Below, piece by piece: positions 50,068 to 59,112 of a stretch of DNA of 64,000 nucleotides. The translations under genes were made by a program, and so were the position numbers. The stretch's first letter is position 1. Each line of letters opens with the position of its first letter. Source of the DNA: Pontibacter actiniarum (GTDB taxonomy: Bacteria > Bacteroidota > Bacteroidia > Cytophagales > Hymenobacteraceae); contig NZ_CP021235.1 in assembly GCF_003585765.1 (NCBI RefSeq), positions 2,232,001-2,296,000 on the forward strand, written 5' to 3'. Under the pieces are notes generated by a model. The model worked only from the letters and a program-made list of their open reading frames with translations, ran no database searches and was not told the DNA's origin.

Positions 50068-52521
50068 TTACATCCCATCGTTCAACGTGGCAGCCCTTAG
50101 CACGGGTCCCTGCTTCAAGTGTTTGTTGAGCCACCTGTCTACTTCCCAAAGGATATGCAGGTAAGACGCTAATAAGGTATAGGCATGGGCTTCGTCTGGT
50201 AGAGACACAAACCGGGCTGTTTTACCCAAGCCTTTCAATGCCGCAAAATATTGCTCTGTCTGCCTGTAGTGGGTCCCAGGATTTTCGTCTGTCTCTCCAT
50301 GGAAGAGCAGAATTGGTCGTTCTAACCTGTGGGCGTTCTGGAAAGGAGAAAGCCGATGGTATAGTGCCTGCTCTTCCCAGTAGGTTCTGTACTCCCGCTG
50401 GAAACCAAAGGGTGTAAGTGATCTGTTGTATGCCCCGCTCATGGCGATTCCGGTTTTAAACAGCTTTGTGTGTGTTAACAGGTTCGCCACCATGAATGCG
50501 CCATAGGAATGCCCCATAACCGCTATGTTGTCCACATCGACGATGCCCGTGCCCTTGGCAGCGGCTACTGCTGCTTGGGCATTCAGCTCGATTTGCTCTA
50601 AATAAGTGTCGTTCGGGCTGCTTCCGTTCATACCTATGATAGGGAACGAGACATTATCCATGACAGCATAGCCAGACAAGGCCAGAAGCTTTTGCAGCGA
50701 AAACGAAGATTCAAACATATACGGGTAGGTATAAACCTTACCCGCACTGGCACTGCTGATGTAGTCCATGGGGTAGGCATACATCAGGCAACGCATCGGC
50801 CGGTCAGCCCGCAGGCTGTCCTTGTTATAGTACAGTGTCGCCTGTAAGGTAACGCTGTCACTCCGCAGGTACGTTAACTCTTTTTTGACAAGCGACCTGT
50901 TTAGTAACGCCAGGTTATTTTTGTTATAGGTTAAGATACCCTCCCGCCCGGTCTTCAGGTACTGCCGGACTAAGTTTACTGGAACCGTCTTGGACTGCCT
51001 GGCTACGATAAAGCTGTCCCCGCTCTCCTTAACGTCTATCGCCACCACGTACTCATAGAAAGGAGCACGTGACCGCCAAAGCTCCTGCCTGTGCTTGGTG
51101 GTGATGTTCAGCTTCTCCAGCACAGGCACGACCTCCTTCTTTCCGTTGAGTGTTTTCCTGGATAGGTAAACGCTGCCATCCTGGAAGAATAGCCTTTTAA
51201 AGCCTCTGTCTCTGATGCTGATAAGGCTACCTTGGTCAAAAGCCGTGCTTTGAGCATTAAATTGCGCTAATGTGTCAAGTAATTGGCTTGTGGCGGGATT
51301 AAAAAGCAGCCAGTTGGTCGTTCGCTTTGCCCACCACTTTTCCACTAAAATAGCCAAGGTGTCATTCAGCCAATGTACATCGTCAAGCCGCAGGCTAGTC
51401 TTCTGCAACACCACAGGAGCTTTATCAAATGGGGCTTGCCAAGAATATAGCAGATCCCTCTCCTTCTGTTCAACCTTCGGGTCTCCTCCGTCCTTTGCTT
51501 GCACCCAGGTTAACGTAGCCCCTACATCTGTTCGCCAGGCAAAACTACGGGGTACATTGTAGGCGGCATCTCTTCCGAGCGGCCTTATCACGGGCGGCAC
51601 CTCTATTGTAGTAACCTCTATTCCGTCTTTCCCGAGAATGACCACGTCTGAGGGAAACCGGTGCACGGTCAGTGCATACGAATATGGCTTCTTCACGTAG
51701 TGCACTTTGATGTAGTTCCCATCAGGAGAAGGCGCAAAGTCAGCTATGATCCCTTTTTGTCCTAAGTCAGACACTTTCCCTTTGAGACTGACCTTTTTGA
51801 GTTGTGCCGTAGCGTAGTATTCAAAGAACATTTCATCTGCCTCACTCTTCAACAGTCCCTGATAAGTGCGTTGCGGCAACACGTTGTGCTCATTTTCATA
51901 CACCGTCGGCTTGCTTTCGCCTGGATCAGGTTCTCTCTGGCTTCGAGGCGGTACCGCGGTAAAGACAAGCGCCTCTTCACCCGGAAGCCAGGCGAACATC
52001 TCCTCCCCTACCAGGGAAAAGCTTAGGTACCCTTCGAATATTCTTTTTGCCTTTCTGGTTTTAACATTTACAACCCACAAGCCTACCCCCTTGTCCTCCA
52101 TGAGCGCCAACCCCAGATACTGGCTATCGAATGACCACTTATAGTCCGCAATCTGAAGGGTATCAGGTAAGCCTTCAATGGAAAAGGTAGCGGAATCCTC
52201 CGTGGCGTATTTAAAGGAAATGGCGTTGTACCATTCCCGGTCAGCAGGCAAGTTTGTGCCAGTGTTAAACTGGATGCCGGCCAGGTTTAGGACCCGTTCC
52301 CCATACTGTATGTTCTTCCGGTGCTGAAACCGGTCATAGCTACAGAACAGGATCAGCTTCCTGTCAGGACTTAGACTCATCACGGGTTCTACAGGTAGTT
52401 TCACTAACTCCTCAATCGCTTTGGAAGGCGTTTGATACGCTAGGGAGTGTTGACCGTGGCAGGACAGGTTGGTGCCCGCTAATAATGCGCAGCACAGGAG
52501 TAGTTTTAGTATTTGTCTCAT
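50068..52521 (-). CDS. S9 prolyl-oligopeptidase-family serine protease (glutamyl-endopeptidase-like)
   Basis: 817 residues with signal peptide (about 1-23, ending SCHGQ). N-terminal beta-propeller and C-terminal alpha/beta-hydrolase peptidase: Ser in 'VMGHSYGAFMVANLLTH', Asp in 'FHGETDENPGTHY', His in 'SLPDEAHAYTLL'. 'SGAYNRSLTPFGFQREYRTY' and 'RDAAYNVPRSFAWRTDVGA' match the S9D glutamyl-endopeptidase branch, which cuts after Glu. Ten bases downstream of LanB, so probably a periplasmic maturation protease of this pathway, trimming residues left after the double-glycine cut. Confidence 0.9.
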   Translation of the reverse strand: MRQILKLLLCCALLAGTNLSCHGQHSLAYQTPSKAIEELVKLPVEPVMSLSPDRKLILFCSYDRFQHRKNIQYGERVLNLAGIQFNTGTNLPADREWYNAISFKYATEDSATFSIEGLPDTLQIADYKWSFDSQYLGLALMEDKGVGLWVVNVKTRKAKRIFEGYLSFSLVGEEMFAWLPGEEALVFTAVPPRSQREPDPGESKPTVYENEHNVLPQRTYQGLLKSEADEMFFEYYATAQLKKVSLKGKVSDLGQKGIIADFAPSPDGNYIKVHYVKKPYSYALTVHRFPSDVVILGKDGIEVTTIEVPPVIRPLGRDAAYNVPRSFAWRTDVGATLTWVQAKDGGDPKVEQKERDLLYSWQAPFDKAPVVLQKTSLRLDDVHWLNDTLAILVEKWWAKRTTNWLLFNPATSQLLDTLAQFNAQSTAFDQGSLISIRDRGFKRLFFQDGSVYLSRKTLNGKKEVVPVLEKLNITTKHRQELWRSRAPFYEYVVAIDVKESGDSFIVARQSKTVPVNLVRQYLKTGREGILTYNKNNLALLNRSLVKKELTYLRSDSVTLQATLYYNKDSLRADRPMRCLMYAYPMDYISSASAGKVYTYPYMFESSFSLQKLLALSGYAVMDNVSFPIIGMNGSSPNDTYLEQIELNAQAAVAAAKGTGIVDVDNIAVMGHSYGAFMVANLLTHTKLFKTGIAMSGAYNRSLTPFGFQREYRTYWEEQALYHRLSPFQNAHRLERPILLFHGETDENPGTHYRQTEQYFAALKGLGKTARFVSLPDEAHAYTLLASYLHILWEVDRWLNKHLKQGPVLRAATLNDGM

Positions 52522-52530
52522 TTTGACGCT

Positions 52531-55500
52531 TTAGGCAGTTACACTTGCATTGATCTTCTTCGACACGCTTCCCTCTCTTGCAATTTTTGAATCATAGTAT
52601 TTAGCCAGGTAATGGTAAATCACTGTTTCGTGGATTCGTTGCTTTGCAAGAAATGTCCTGTTAAGCGTCATGTGTACATGGCTGCTCACAAAACTCGACA
52701 AAGAAACCTGCTGAGGACTGTGGGCTTGCTCGAGCAGTGGCACCAGTTCTTTCGTAATCAACCTGTTTCTCTCTGATCTGCGCTTAAAACAGTCGACTGC
52801 CTCCCGTACATCCTCCATCTTATTCGTTCCTTTCTCAAGCATGTCGTATATGTCCCTGGCTTTCGCCCTGTACCCATTGTTGAGGCTGATCCACAGCTTC
52901 TTGGACTGGCTTCCCTTGTTTGCCTCTTGGTAAAAGTATTCCCTGAGCTGGCTGACTAACTGGAACTTCTCATAAAGTGTCAACCCAAAATCATCCAGCA
53001 GCCTGTCCACGTTCAGCAATGCAAGCAACCACCTGTATTCCTCCCCCTGGTCGCCGTTTAACAGCTCCAGAAACTCTGTGATTGCGATACTATCGTAGAA
53101 AAACAGGCTTTCACTCCAGTTAATTGTCTCTACACCATACCTTTCTATCTCCCTTTGGTATGTATCAATCTGCACCTTGTGGATTAAGCCATTTTTCAGA
53201 AAGTCCTGTAAACACTCTTTCATCCGGTGAATAACTGTACCCCACAAGCGAACACTGTCTGCATGGTAGAACCGGACTCTTAAATGATGACCATGTTCAT
53301 CATAGCGAAGAAAGAACCATTTTTCAATCACCCCATCAAGCAAAAGCGATTCAGCTAAGGGCTTGATTGCCTCAACCAGGATCCTGTCCGCTGTTTTGTT
53401 CCCCGTGAATATTTTAAAGTACAGCCACGATTCCCCTACCTGAAAATCCCTTTTCACCGCTTTATCCAGTGGCTGTGTATGCGCTGAAGGTATACTTGAT
53501 ACTTGTGGCAACTTCCTTTCCTTTGTGCAGAAGGGAATGACTAACTCATTTGTATAACTTCCCCTGTTGTCTTTGATAAAACAGTTATCCGGTGTGAACA
53601 AAAATTCCTGAATGACCACATCCTTTTTCTTCAGTTTGTCTGCCAGTATGTTCAGGCTTAACTCGCACGTCATACTTAACAAGAGTTCGTTATCTCCTTC
53701 CACTAAGACAACTTTATCCGGAATGTTGTACTTGCTTTGAAGCCTATTGAAATAAGCCCGGAAGGCATCACTTTTTTCTTTCAGGAAATCCGTCCTTTTC
53801 AAGTTCCAGGTAGCGCGGCTTAGGATTATTTTTCCGTATTTTACCCGGGGCAGGAAGGGCTGCTTCTTGAATACAGACCAGTTCCAGCTGCTTAAGCTCT
53901 CCAAACCCTGGTTTTGAAGGTCACACAAGAACCTATACACCGGGAGGCCTCTTGCATAATTATGGGCATTGGTCAACCTGGGGATCACCCTCCTGTTTAG
54001 CTTTTTGGACCGCAGCACCACTGTTCCTCTTTGGATAGAAACAGCCAGGTCCTGTAACCTGATGGTAAACTCATCCTCCACAGAAGATTTGGTCAGGATG
54101 GGAATTTCATAGGAACGAACCGTCGGTCTCATGATTACATTTCCTGTCCTACCATCGGGAAGGTGAACGATCTCTGCATAAATCACCTCAGGGTGCAGGC
54201 TCTCCTCCTTCTGCAGTGTTGCCTTCACTTTTGCTTGTAGTTGCTCATCCCCATGGCAGAACCGCGCGAGTAGGTTTGCACCGGATGGCCCGCTGATACC
54301 GTTTAATAAAAACTGAAAATTTCCTTTGTCCAGATCTTCGGATGAGCTCGACAAAAAACTCCCAAACAGGAACATGCTGTCGGGCAGGTTCGGTTTTCTG
54401 CGTCCTTTCTCCCGGCATGCTTGTGACTGCTTAAGATCAACTTCGCGGCTCTGATTCTGCATGGCATCCAGTATCGCCTGCAAAGCGTTGATTTTCTCTT
54501 CCCCCCACGTCATACCCGGCGCGCGTTTGCTTTGCGGCACATGAATGTTATCCAAAAGAGGCATATAAGAAGCTCCTTCGGGGTCAGTCATTTGGTAGCC
54601 AATGCCGTTTTCCGTGTCCAGCGCAACTAATAAAGGAACTTCCTGCTCTCCGTACTTCGCCTCAAACTTCCTGCTGAATTGCGTTAAAGCGGACGACTTC
54701 CCCGGCTCTTGCAGGCTTACCCAGGCTTCGACTAAGCTACTTACCTCCTCGATCACTCCACGGCTAATGGTGTTTTGTTTTGTTTGAAAGAATAAGTCGG
54801 TCTGCACCAGGTCTTTTGTACCCACAGGCACGTGCCTCCCCAGAATCCCCTTTACTTTCAAGGCGGCTTCTTTCGTCCAGTCACTTAATTTCACGGTTGC
54901 GTTGACCGCTTCTAACTCGGCAACTAACGCATCCGTCCCGTTTAGTAACTTTAGCCTTTTGATCAGTACACTGAAGTAATCCTCCCCTGTGATGGAGGGC
55001 AGCAGGTCACTGACTAGGATTTGGGATTCGATTAGTTGCTCTATAAACTCAGTTGATTCCTCCTGGTCGAACCCTGCGGCTTTCAAAGACTCGATCAATG
55101 CACAACGGGACACACCCGCTCCTGCCAGCTGCAGTACATTTCGGATGACACGACTCCCTTTGAAGGAAGAAAGCATGTACTTTCGGGTAAACTTTAACGT
55201 GGAAAACTCTATGTACCTGAAATTTTCACCTACCTGATAGATGGTCTCATTCGGAAAGAACAGAAGTTGCTCCTTAATGTGGGGCAGCCGGTTGATGTAT
55301 TCGGAAAGTGCTGACACATAATACATATCCAGCCTTGACACGGACCTGAATTTATCTGATCCAAACGTGATATCAGTTGACGCTGAGAATGTTCCCAAGG
55401 CACACCCCGCGAACAGCCCGAACGGGGTGCAGCGGCTGCTCATACGAATGTAATACTTGTAGAGTGACTTAACTATCTTTTCATCGGCTGCCAATGGCTT

Positions 55501-55704
55501 CCCATCCTGCAGGTGCTTATCAAGTGCATAAGTGAAGTCCGGGGAGGCCAGAAAAAAAGCCTTCTTGATAAATGGATTTGAAATCTTGTGAACGAAATCA
55601 TGACAGACATGTGCATGGCTGTTTTCTATCAAATCGAACGAATCCTCTATTGGAAGTGCAGATGTTCTTAGCAGGTAGTAATCTATATCGTTAAATAATT
55701 TCAT
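52531..55704 (-). CDS. Class I lanthipeptide dehydratase LanB (first copy)
   Basis: 1057 residues, full-length: glutamylation domain ('RMSSRCTPFGLFAGCALG' about residues 87-104; 'NAHNYARGLPVYRFLCDL' further on) and SpaB_C elimination domain ('GESWLYFKIFTGNKTADRIL', 'KWFFLRYDEHGHHLRVRFYH', 'IDTYQREIERYGVET'). It lies immediately downstream of the two Cys-containing precursors and upstream of the S9 protease, so it is the likely modifying enzyme for them. About as similar to the second LanB as separate subfamilies would be. Confidence 0.94.
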   Translation of the reverse strand: MKLFNDIDYYLLRTSALPIEDSFDLIENSHAHVCHDFVHKISNPFIKKAFFLASPDFTYALDKHLQDGKPLAADEKIVKSLYKYYIRMSSRCTPFGLFAGCALGTFSASTDITFGSDKFRSVSRLDMYYVSALSEYINRLPHIKEQLLFFPNETIYQVGENFRYIEFSTLKFTRKYMLSSFKGSRVIRNVLQLAGAGVSRCALIESLKAAGFDQEESTEFIEQLIESQILVSDLLPSITGEDYFSVLIKRLKLLNGTDALVAELEAVNATVKLSDWTKEAALKVKGILGRHVPVGTKDLVQTDLFFQTKQNTISRGVIEEVSSLVEAWVSLQEPGKSSALTQFSRKFEAKYGEQEVPLLVALDTENGIGYQMTDPEGASYMPLLDNIHVPQSKRAPGMTWGEEKINALQAILDAMQNQSREVDLKQSQACREKGRRKPNLPDSMFLFGSFLSSSSEDLDKGNFQFLLNGISGPSGANLLARFCHGDEQLQAKVKATLQKEESLHPEVIYAEIVHLPDGRTGNVIMRPTVRSYEIPILTKSSVEDEFTIRLQDLAVSIQRGTVVLRSKKLNRRVIPRLTNAHNYARGLPVYRFLCDLQNQGLESLSSWNWSVFKKQPFLPRVKYGKIILSRATWNLKRTDFLKEKSDAFRAYFNRLQSKYNIPDKVVLVEGDNELLLSMTCELSLNILADKLKKKDVVIQEFLFTPDNCFIKDNRGSYTNELVIPFCTKERKLPQVSSIPSAHTQPLDKAVKRDFQVGESWLYFKIFTGNKTADRILVEAIKPLAESLLLDGVIEKWFFLRYDEHGHHLRVRFYHADSVRLWGTVIHRMKECLQDFLKNGLIHKVQIDTYQREIERYGVETINWSESLFFYDSIAITEFLELLNGDQGEEYRWLLALLNVDRLLDDFGLTLYEKFQLVSQLREYFYQEANKGSQSKKLWISLNNGYRAKARDIYDMLEKGTNKMEDVREAVDCFKRRSERNRLITKELVPLLEQAHSPQQVSLSSFVSSHVHMTLNRTFLAKQRIHETVIYHYLAKYYDSKIAREGSVSKKINASVTA

Positions 55705-55939
55705 AGATAAGCTTCAATTAAGTTGCGTTGTTTAGAAGATCCCCAGGCTTCTAATCGTTTCTGAAAATAAGACCGATGTGCTCCAAACGGGTCTTTCCAC
55801 TGGCACATTGTCCTTGGCTCCACGACCCGTTCCACAACAGGTCACTTTCAGCCACTTTTGTAGCACCACCCTCCATGCTGCAGCTTTCGCTGCTCTTGCA
55901 GGCTGCGCACTGTGTACTGCCCCAATTAAATGTAAAAAT

Positions 55940-55970
55940 TCTAAGGCTGCCGTTTTTGGGCAGCCTTAGA
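55940..55970 (-). terminator. Terminator after precursor A1
   Basis: TCTAAGGCTGCC / GGCAGCCTTAGA with a 7-base loop; on the minus strand it is followed by ATTTTTACATTT. It should leave the precursor mRNA short and abundant relative to LanB. Confidence 0.8.
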
Positions 55971-55992
55971 AAATAGATTAAGCCAAATACAA

Positions 55993-56205
55993 TTAGGCTG
56001 TTCTTGTTCCGCAGCAGTCTACCGGCTCGGTAGTATCCGCCTCAAGCTCTTTGACCGTGTTTCTGGTCAGGAACAGGCAGGTCGCCTCGTCTCCTTCATC
56101 CGGGTCGCCGGCACCGCCTGCCAGCGCCTCAAGCTGCTTTTCGTCTAGTTTCGCGATGGTTTCTTTGTCCAGGGACAGCGGGTTTACGTTGTTTTGCTTT
56201 TTCAT
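55993..56205 (-). CDS. Class I lanthipeptide precursor A1
   Basis: 70 residues. Bacteroidota-type leader 'MKKQNNVNPLSLDKETIAKL', 'DEKQLEALAGG' (double-glycine cut about residue 32), acidic spacer 'AGDPDEGDE', then core 'ATCLFLTRNTVKELEADTTE' ending 'PVDCCGTRTA'. Three Cys and several Thr allow up to three methyllanthionine rings. Nearly identical leader and upstream DNA to precursor A2. Modified most likely by the LanB at 52531 and the LanC at 59113. Confidence 0.92.
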   Translation of the reverse strand: MKKQNNVNPLSLDKETIAKLDEKQLEALAGGAGDPDEGDEATCLFLTRNTVKELEADTTEPVDCCGTRTA

Positions 56206-57295
56206 TTTAGTTCATGTTAAGGTTTGAAATTCTCTTCTGTTATTGATCAAGTAACATTCGAAAGGTAGGAACACCGGCGCTGGAACGGGAACTCTTTAGA
56301 CGTACCTGGCCAACCCTTAGACAAAGTGGGTGTTTTTAGTCTTTTCTGGATGCGGAACTATGAAAAATAGTAGCTGTGCAAGGAATGTCCTGGAAGAAGA
56401 GCAGCATGAGGGCTTTAGAGTTGCTGCTAAATATGCAAGTTGCTAAGGCACATAAGCAACAGGAGATGACTGCACCCAGGCGGTAATGGACAGCTGTCTT
56501 TTGCTGTACGGCAACACGCCCTTACAGGAAGTGGGCTTACAAGTCTACTGCCCAAGCCGCTTGAACATCAAACAAAAGCCTCCTCCAGCGTCAACTGAGA
56601 CGGTCCGCGTCGCTCACGCCACCGAATGTACGCGTTGCGTATTCGGCGGCTCGCCAGGCATAACGCTGCCGCTCTTGATACCCACAGCACCTTCATCTGA
56701 CCTGCAGGCAGGGCGCGCAAGCGCTCTCGTTTGGACCTCCATGCCGAACGCAAGGCGCTCTGTGTTTGGTCCTTCACTACCTTGGAGGTCCCTCCGCAGC
56801 GCTTACGGCATGTTTCCCTGTGACTACTACGACAGCTGCTGATTACACCTTCTGTACAAGGCAGGTGAGGGCTCCCCAGGGAAGATTCCACCTAACCCAG
56901 CGGCATCTGTACGGAGTCGTACACTGGACAGAGGTTTTGAAAAGATATGCTTGCCCGCAACTCTCTGCCGCACATGCTAGCGTTTTATGCGCACTCTCGT
57001 GCTCGGTAATCTTTACTGCCCCCGCCAAACCTGCTTGCCGCGCGCCACTGGCTTGGCCAACCTGTTGGTAAGGTCTTGCCCCCTCCGGCTAATCTGTGGA
57101 CTCATCATAAGAGATAGGATACGCCCACTAGGAGGGGCACATAAGGCGGCAGGAGAAAAGAAGTTTGTCTGTTGCTGCCGGAGCGGGAGGCGATGTTGAT
57201 GATGCCGTTGCCCGTGTTCCGGTTTGCAGGGCCCCTCATTTCTTCATAACTAACTGCTTACCGCTTCCTACTACTTGTAGACCTCCAATAAAAAA
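56206..57295. other. Spacer between the two precursor genes
   Basis: About 1.1 kb with no supported gene. The first 147 bases (56206-56352) are the upstream part of a duplicated block, almost identical to 57577-57725. The rest (56353-57295) shows only competing short frames; may be decayed sequence. Confidence 0.6.
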
Positions 57296-57323
57296 GAGGT
57301 TCGAACTAGTTAGTTCGAACCTC
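57296..57323 (-). terminator. Terminator after precursor A2
   Basis: GAGGTTCGAACTA / TAGTTCGAACCTC with minimal loop; on the minus strand followed by TTTTTTATTGG. Sequence unrelated to the A1 terminator. Confidence 0.85.
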
Positions 57324-57363
57324 CCTGCAAGTAGTGTATGCGTTTGTACACAGCAGAACCTAA

Positions 57364-57576
57364 CTAAGCTGTTCTTGTTCCGCAGCAGTCTACCGGTTCG
57401 GTAGGCTCAGTCTCTGCTTCCAGGCCATTGTTCCTGGTCAGGAACAGGCAGGTCGCCTCGTCTCCTTCATCCGGGTCGCCGGCACCGCCTGCCAGCGCCT
57501 CAAGCTGCTTTTCGTCTAGTTTCGCGATGGTTTCTTTGTCCAGGGACAGCGGGTTTACGTTGTTTTGCTTTTTCAT
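57364..57576 (-). CDS. Class I lanthipeptide precursor A2
   Basis: 70 residues, leader identical to A1 through 'ALAGGAGDPDEGDEATCLFL' and 'TRN'; the centre of the core differs ('NGLEAETEPTE' instead of 'TVKELEADTTE'), and the end 'PVDCCGTRTA' is the same. Three Cys in the same places. Recent duplicate of A1 with a diversified core centre. Confidence 0.92.
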   Translation of the reverse strand: MKKQNNVNPLSLDKETIAKLDEKQLEALAGGAGDPDEGDEATCLFLTRNNGLEAETEPTEPVDCCGTRTA

Positions 57577-57725
57577 TTTAGTTCATGTTAAGGTTTGAAA
57601 TTCTCTTCTGTTATTGATCAAGTAACATTCGAAAGGTAGGAACACCGGCGCTGGAACGGGAACTCTTTAGACGTACCTGGCCAACCCTTAGATAAAGTGG
57701 GTGTTTTTAGTCTTTTCTGGATGCG

Positions 57726-58074
57726 TTGCTACCCCGAGCACAAGCATTGCCTTATGTGTCAAATGATCACAACAGTCCATAGAGGGCCAAGGCAGCAGCG
57801 AGCTGTTCCAGCACCTGAATACCTGAGTTGTCCAGCCGCAGCAGGCACTAGTATGTGTCTACAGGTAGCTCACGGCTAAAAAGGTGGTGAGGTTTTCCAC
57901 CAAAGCATCTCAGAGCTTAGCGGCTCTTCGGACAGAAAACTACATTATGCTAGCGCTCAGAGGGGTATGACAGTCATGTTTGGGAAGACGTTATGCACAG
58001 CACCCAGCCAACACACGGAAGTCGGATAAAGCCAATACCTGAGAGAGCAAACAGCAGGAAGCCTATGGTAGGGT
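57726..58074. other. Intergenic region without a clear gene
   Basis: About 350 bp between the duplicated block and the long hairpin. No gene or repeat seen. Confidence 0.5.
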
Positions 58075-58136
58075 TTCACTTCCCCCAAAACAAAGAGGCC
58101 GGTGTGTACCGGCCTCTTTGTTTTGGGGGAAGTGAA
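58075..58136. terminator. 62-nt perfect hairpin after the flavin enzyme gene
   Basis: Two exactly complementary 29-base arms (starting TTCACTTCCCCCAAAACAAA) around a GTGT loop. It lies 47 bases downstream of the flavin-enzyme stop on the minus strand. Longer and more perfect than a normal terminator; may also stabilise or process the transcript between the enzyme genes and the precursor genes. Confidence 0.75.
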
Positions 58137-58183
58137 GATATCTAAATGCTTGCATCCACGATTCCCAGAAACATTCCTGCTCA

Positions 58184-59098
58184 TCAGTGGAGGGAGACTT
58201 CCCTTACCGGCTCCTCCTTTGTAACAAATCCGGAAAGCAGCTCTAACGTCTCATGCTTTTCATGTACGTTCCGGTTCATGTCTCGCCAGATTATCTCATC
58301 AGCCCCGTAGGTGTACAGAAGCTCAGGAAACTTCTCTTCAAAATAAGCAACTGACCCGATCAGGTGGTTTTTCTCATCCTTTGCTGCCTCTCTTCTTAAC
58401 TCCCTCAAACGGCTTTCACTCCGTAGGCAGCTTCCCGATATGGATAACATGGTTTTAACCTTTCTTCCATGTCTTTGCTCAAACTCTTTTTTGAAATCCT
58501 CAAAAAGCTCCTTCTCAGGAGCCAGTTCCGCCACCTCATGAAAAATCGACCTTACATAGTTCGTCCCGTACTGCAGGGCGCGATGAAAACCACGTCCGGT
58601 CGTACTTAATGCCCACACCTCCGGAACGGAACCATGATATGGCGGCAGCACGATCTTCTTTTCCCGCAACTTTTCCTCTTCTTTCAAATATGAAACGATA
58701 GTGGCGAACTTTGTATCAAAGGTGACGGAGGAAGTCCCTTCATGCTGCAGTAGCTCTATTTTAGGAGCCCCCCCATTTGCCAAGCCTAAGTCAATTCTGC
58801 CTCCGTAAATGTTATGCCATAGCTTAACTTGCGCCGCAACATCAAAAGGGTTATGGAGCTTTAACAAAATCCCACCAGTTCCTACACGTAGCTTCTGCGT
58901 TATGCCTGCAATAACCGGTATGATTGGCAAAGGGCATCCCCAGGCAGACTTTCTGTTGTACAAATGATGCTCTGCCAGCCAAAGCCTGTTAAAACCTAAT
59001 TGATCTGCTTTAACTGCATAGTCCAACACATTGCTTAACCGCACCATGCTGTTTGACATGGCATCCCCCTCTCCAAACTCTAGCAAACTGATTTTCAT
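58184..59098 (-). CDS. Luciferase-like (LLM class) flavin-dependent oxidoreductase
   Basis: 304-residue TIM-barrel bacterial-luciferase-like enzyme: 'VLDYAVKADQLGFNRLWLAE' then 'HHLYN', 'LRVGTGGILLKLHNPFDVAA', 'GGRIDLGLANGGAPKIE' and 'VWALSTTGRGFHRALQYGTN'. LLM enzymes are frequent tailoring enzymes; some lanthipeptide relatives of this superfamily reduce dehydroalanine to D-alanine. Here it follows LanC by 14 bases, so a role in tailoring the peptide is likely; cofactor would be FMN, since F420 is not expected in this phylum. Confidence 0.9.
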   Translation of the reverse strand: MKISLLEFGEGDAMSNSMVRLSNVLDYAVKADQLGFNRLWLAEHHLYNRKSAWGCPLPIIPVIAGITQKLRVGTGGILLKLHNPFDVAAQVKLWHNIYGGRIDLGLANGGAPKIELLQHEGTSSVTFDTKFATIVSYLKEEEKLREKKIVLPPYHGSVPEVWALSTTGRGFHRALQYGTNYVRSIFHEVAELAPEKELFEDFKKEFEQRHGRKVKTMLSISGSCLRSESRLRELRREAAKDEKNHLIGSVAYFEEKFPELLYTYGADEIIWRDMNRNVHEKHETLELLSGFVTKEEPVREVSLH

Positions 59099-59112
59099 AT
59101 GTTATGGATTTG

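Noticed and set aside
56486..57240. Frames between the two precursor genes as possible extra genes
   Set aside because: Cys/Arg-rich overlapping frames on both strands, without leader motifs or homologue-like pattern.
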